NCBI RefSeq assembly: GCF_029227915.1
Contig: NC_079887.1
Span: 8,868,001-8,928,000, forward strand
Reading direction: 5' to 3'
DNA: 60,000 bases
Source of the DNA: Hydractinia symbiolongicarpus
Taxonomy: Eukaryota > Cnidaria > Hydrozoa > Anthoathecata > Hydractiniidae
The position numbers and the translations under genes are program-made. Below are positions 58,061-60,000 of this stretch, in pieces (the stretch's first letter is position 1; every line of letters starts with the position of its first letter). The notes beneath the pieces were generated by a model that saw nothing but the letters and a program-made list of their open reading frames with translations, was not told the DNA's origin and made no database searches.

Positions 58061-58470
58061 TGCTATGATGAATATGCACAAACCTATGCCCCCCTCATCA
58101 TTCGAGACTATGTTCAGTCTGCCAGGGAGTCAATGAACAAGGCAACCGAAGAAATCAGACAGAATGCACTTCAGGAAGAATACAATAATAATACTGGTGT
58201 GGACGCAGTGGTCAGTTTCGATAGATCTTGGCAACGACGCGGCTATGCATTGCACAATGGTGTTGTAACTGCAATTTAGTCTGGAATATGCACTGACTTT
58301 GAAGTCCTGAGTAAGAACTGTAAAAGTTACAGTAATTGGGATAGGAAAAATGATACACCAGATTACATTTGGACATACATGTGGAGAGATACCCACGATT
58401 GACCGATCAATCATACCGGAAGTTCTGGCTCAATGGCTCGAAAGTCAAGCGAACATGTCAAACATAGAAG
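58061..58470 (+). pseudogene. Mutator-like transposase domain fragment
   Basis: One frame, interrupted only by TAG (58277-58279) and TGA (58399-58401), reads EYAQTYAPLIIRDYVQ, VDAVVSFDRSWQRRGYALHN, GVVTAI, then CTDFEVLSKNCKSYSNWDRK, DTPDY and PINHTGSSGSMA. This follows the Mutator-like transposase pattern in animals: 'v.vDGsWqkRG..s.nGvvtai', 'vldfevlsk.C..C', 'NHkGSSgaME'. The first catalytic Asp position is in FDRSW, where Gly is replaced by Arg, and the second Cys of the C..C pair is lost. N- and C-terminal parts and TIRs are not seen. Confidence 0.75.
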
Positions 58471-59439
58471 AAATTCATTAAGAGCTATTAGAAAAGGTTT
58501 TGCTGACAAAAATACTGAAAAAGAAGGAAAAACTTATTCCAGTGGAGCTTTTTAAAGTATTTATGTGTTATTATATTTGTATAAAGTTTTTAACTTTGAT
58601 TTTCTTAGTTTTGATTTTTACGTGTTTTCAAATTTTCTAATTGCACAAAATTTTTAGCATAGGTTTCGTCAAAATATTTCAAATGTGCTAAAATTAAAAT
58701 ATAAGTGTTATAAGCATGTTTCACCTAGTAAATTATAGGTAGGTTATTGGTTTCAAAGATTACAGAAAATAACTAAACATTTTGCCGCCAATTATGAGTG
58801 ATTGTCAAATTTTTTTATAATTTAAGAGGTTCAGAACATTTGCCAACATATTGTTGGCACGCTGTCTAATTTTATCACTATTTGGATATTTCATAGTTTA
58901 GATATCTTTGTTAGAAGGAAGTATGGTTTTTGGGCCAAAAAACTGATTATTGTTTGCATAATTAATGACATGAAAATATTTTTTTGACAAAAATGTGTTT
59001 TATTAGTTATAACAATGTGTGTAAGGCCCATGAAAGGGCTGGAACAGATAAAATTTAATTATTTAAAAAAAGTCTTGTGTTAGAGGGTTATATACCACCC
59101 TAATTGTTTAAATTTACTTTTTTATTGCTGCTGTGGATTGCTGCTAACAATGTTAAGATATTCTGATTCCATTCTTGGCTAATGGCTGACCTTGACTACA
59201 TATTTATGGACCGCAATCTGCAAGAAACCGATAGTGATATGCGTGTAAATGTTTATATATAATTCCATTCCAGTGCCCAGAATAGGGTGGTATTTGCCTT
59301 GCAAACTAATTTTGATTTGGCAAGTTGCCAATTTTTCTTGTACAATTTTAAGTTTTTTTAGGCATTTGCATTCTGCTGTCATTTTTATATTGCTATTTTA
59401 GTGCTTAAATTCATTCTATATTTTACTTACACAGGTAAT
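58471..59439. other. AT-rich intergenic, nothing recognised
   Basis: Long T- and A-rich stretches with no convincing ORF on either strand. Confidence 0.5.
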
Positions 59440-59841
59440 GGGTTAGACAAAGAGAAGGAAAGGGAAAGGAGTAAAAGAAAAAAGTAGCCTTAAAAAAAGG
59501 AAAAGAGGATGAAACAGCAAAAACTGAAAAGCTTGCTCGTCTGGAACATGTTGCATTATTGAACGTGTAAAAACATGAATGCAATGCAATCTTATACCAC
59601 AAGAAAAGAATTTGAAAAGATAATTATCCAAATTATCCGAATTAGTAAAACTTTAAAACACACATTTGTTGGCAGTGGTGACTTTGGTGCAGTTGAAAGG
59701 AATGATAATGCAGGCACTCTCAGGGGGAAAACTTTCTCCACTTCCTTGACATTTATGATTGGTAATGGAGCTGGTGGAGGAGTACTACAGCATGGTTACT
59801 TTTATTCTAAAAGTTTGCAAAGTGTCTTTGGAAATTAATCT
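59440..59841 (+). CDS. unrecognised open stretches at the right end
   Basis: A purine-rich, Lys/Glu-rich stretch (59440-59570) is followed by an 87-codon ORF at 59575-59838 with TFVGSGDFGAVERNDNAGTL and MIGNGAGGGVLQHGYFYS. No family is recognised. It may be a decayed mobile-element ORF or chance. Confidence 0.2.
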
Positions 59842-60000
59842 CATGAGTATAATTTTACGGTTGCTTTTGCTACACAGACGTCGACCCTTTCATAACCCAT
59901 AACTCTTAAAAGGCTTGTCCAAATTGTATCAAACTTGGCACACTTATGGTATGTCATGAAAGAAACAAAATAACAGCAATAAATTCTTGCTTATGTCAGC
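59842..60000. other. window end, nothing recognised
   Basis: No feature seen. Confidence 0.3.

Overview
This is a eukaryotic, most likely invertebrate metazoan, nuclear window. It is AT-rich, with spliceosomal-type junctions (GTAAGT donors, TTTCAG acceptors), a tRNA-headed SINE, Penelope-like, reverse-transcriptase, Tc1-like and Mutator-like remnants, and no bacterial gene organisation. A marine invertebrate (cnidarian, sponge or mollusc grade) is my best guess; the sequence does not fix the species. I see no intact host gene and no complete autonomous transposon.

Layout. (1) 1-1851: left flank with TA-rich DNA, a tRNA-derived SINE on the minus strand (about 900-1242) and AGCT-rich intergenic DNA. 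(2) 1852-52942: one head-to-tail tandem array of 17 copies of a unit of about 2.7 kb, 85% of the window. Units 4-16 are almost identical (2695-2735 bp). Units 1 and 3 are longer (5630 and 5668 bp) because they share a 2.7-kb insertion and a 247-bp extra segment. Unit 17 is cut off at 52942. (3) 52943-60000: right flank, a graveyard of degraded elements: a Penelope-like GIY-YIG remnant (minus), two fold-back inverted repeats (one around a tRNA-like core), a SINE-like motif, a second papain-like USP-type fragment, a HECT-like terminal exon, an RT fragment and a Mutator-like transposase fragment.

Each array unit carries, in order on the plus strand: a 156-codon ORF resembling the C-terminal two thirds of a herpesvirus-tegument/M48-type ubiquitin-specific protease domain (Asp-x-His motif present, catalytic-Cys region missing or out of frame); an unrecognised ORF of about 125 codons; an open C-terminal fragment of a Tc1/mariner-family transposase (SPDLxPIE motif); and a multi-exon Ulp1/C48 SUMO-protease-like pseudogene (HW and QDSxSCG active-site motifs). 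The Ulp1 lesions (stop codons, a frameshift, a lost splice donor) are shared by almost all units, so the array amplified from an already broken unit and has been homogenised since. Subtypes, an 11-bp indel hot spot, a dimeric duplication and a short foreign patch record unequal exchange and gene conversion.

The recurring theme is ubiquitin/SUMO-system domains (USP-like twice, Ulp1-like, HECT-like) beside transposase and RT debris. Such protease domains are known passengers of several eukaryotic DNA transposon groups, so I read the window as a macrosatellite built from transposon-borne protease genes. That reading is inference.
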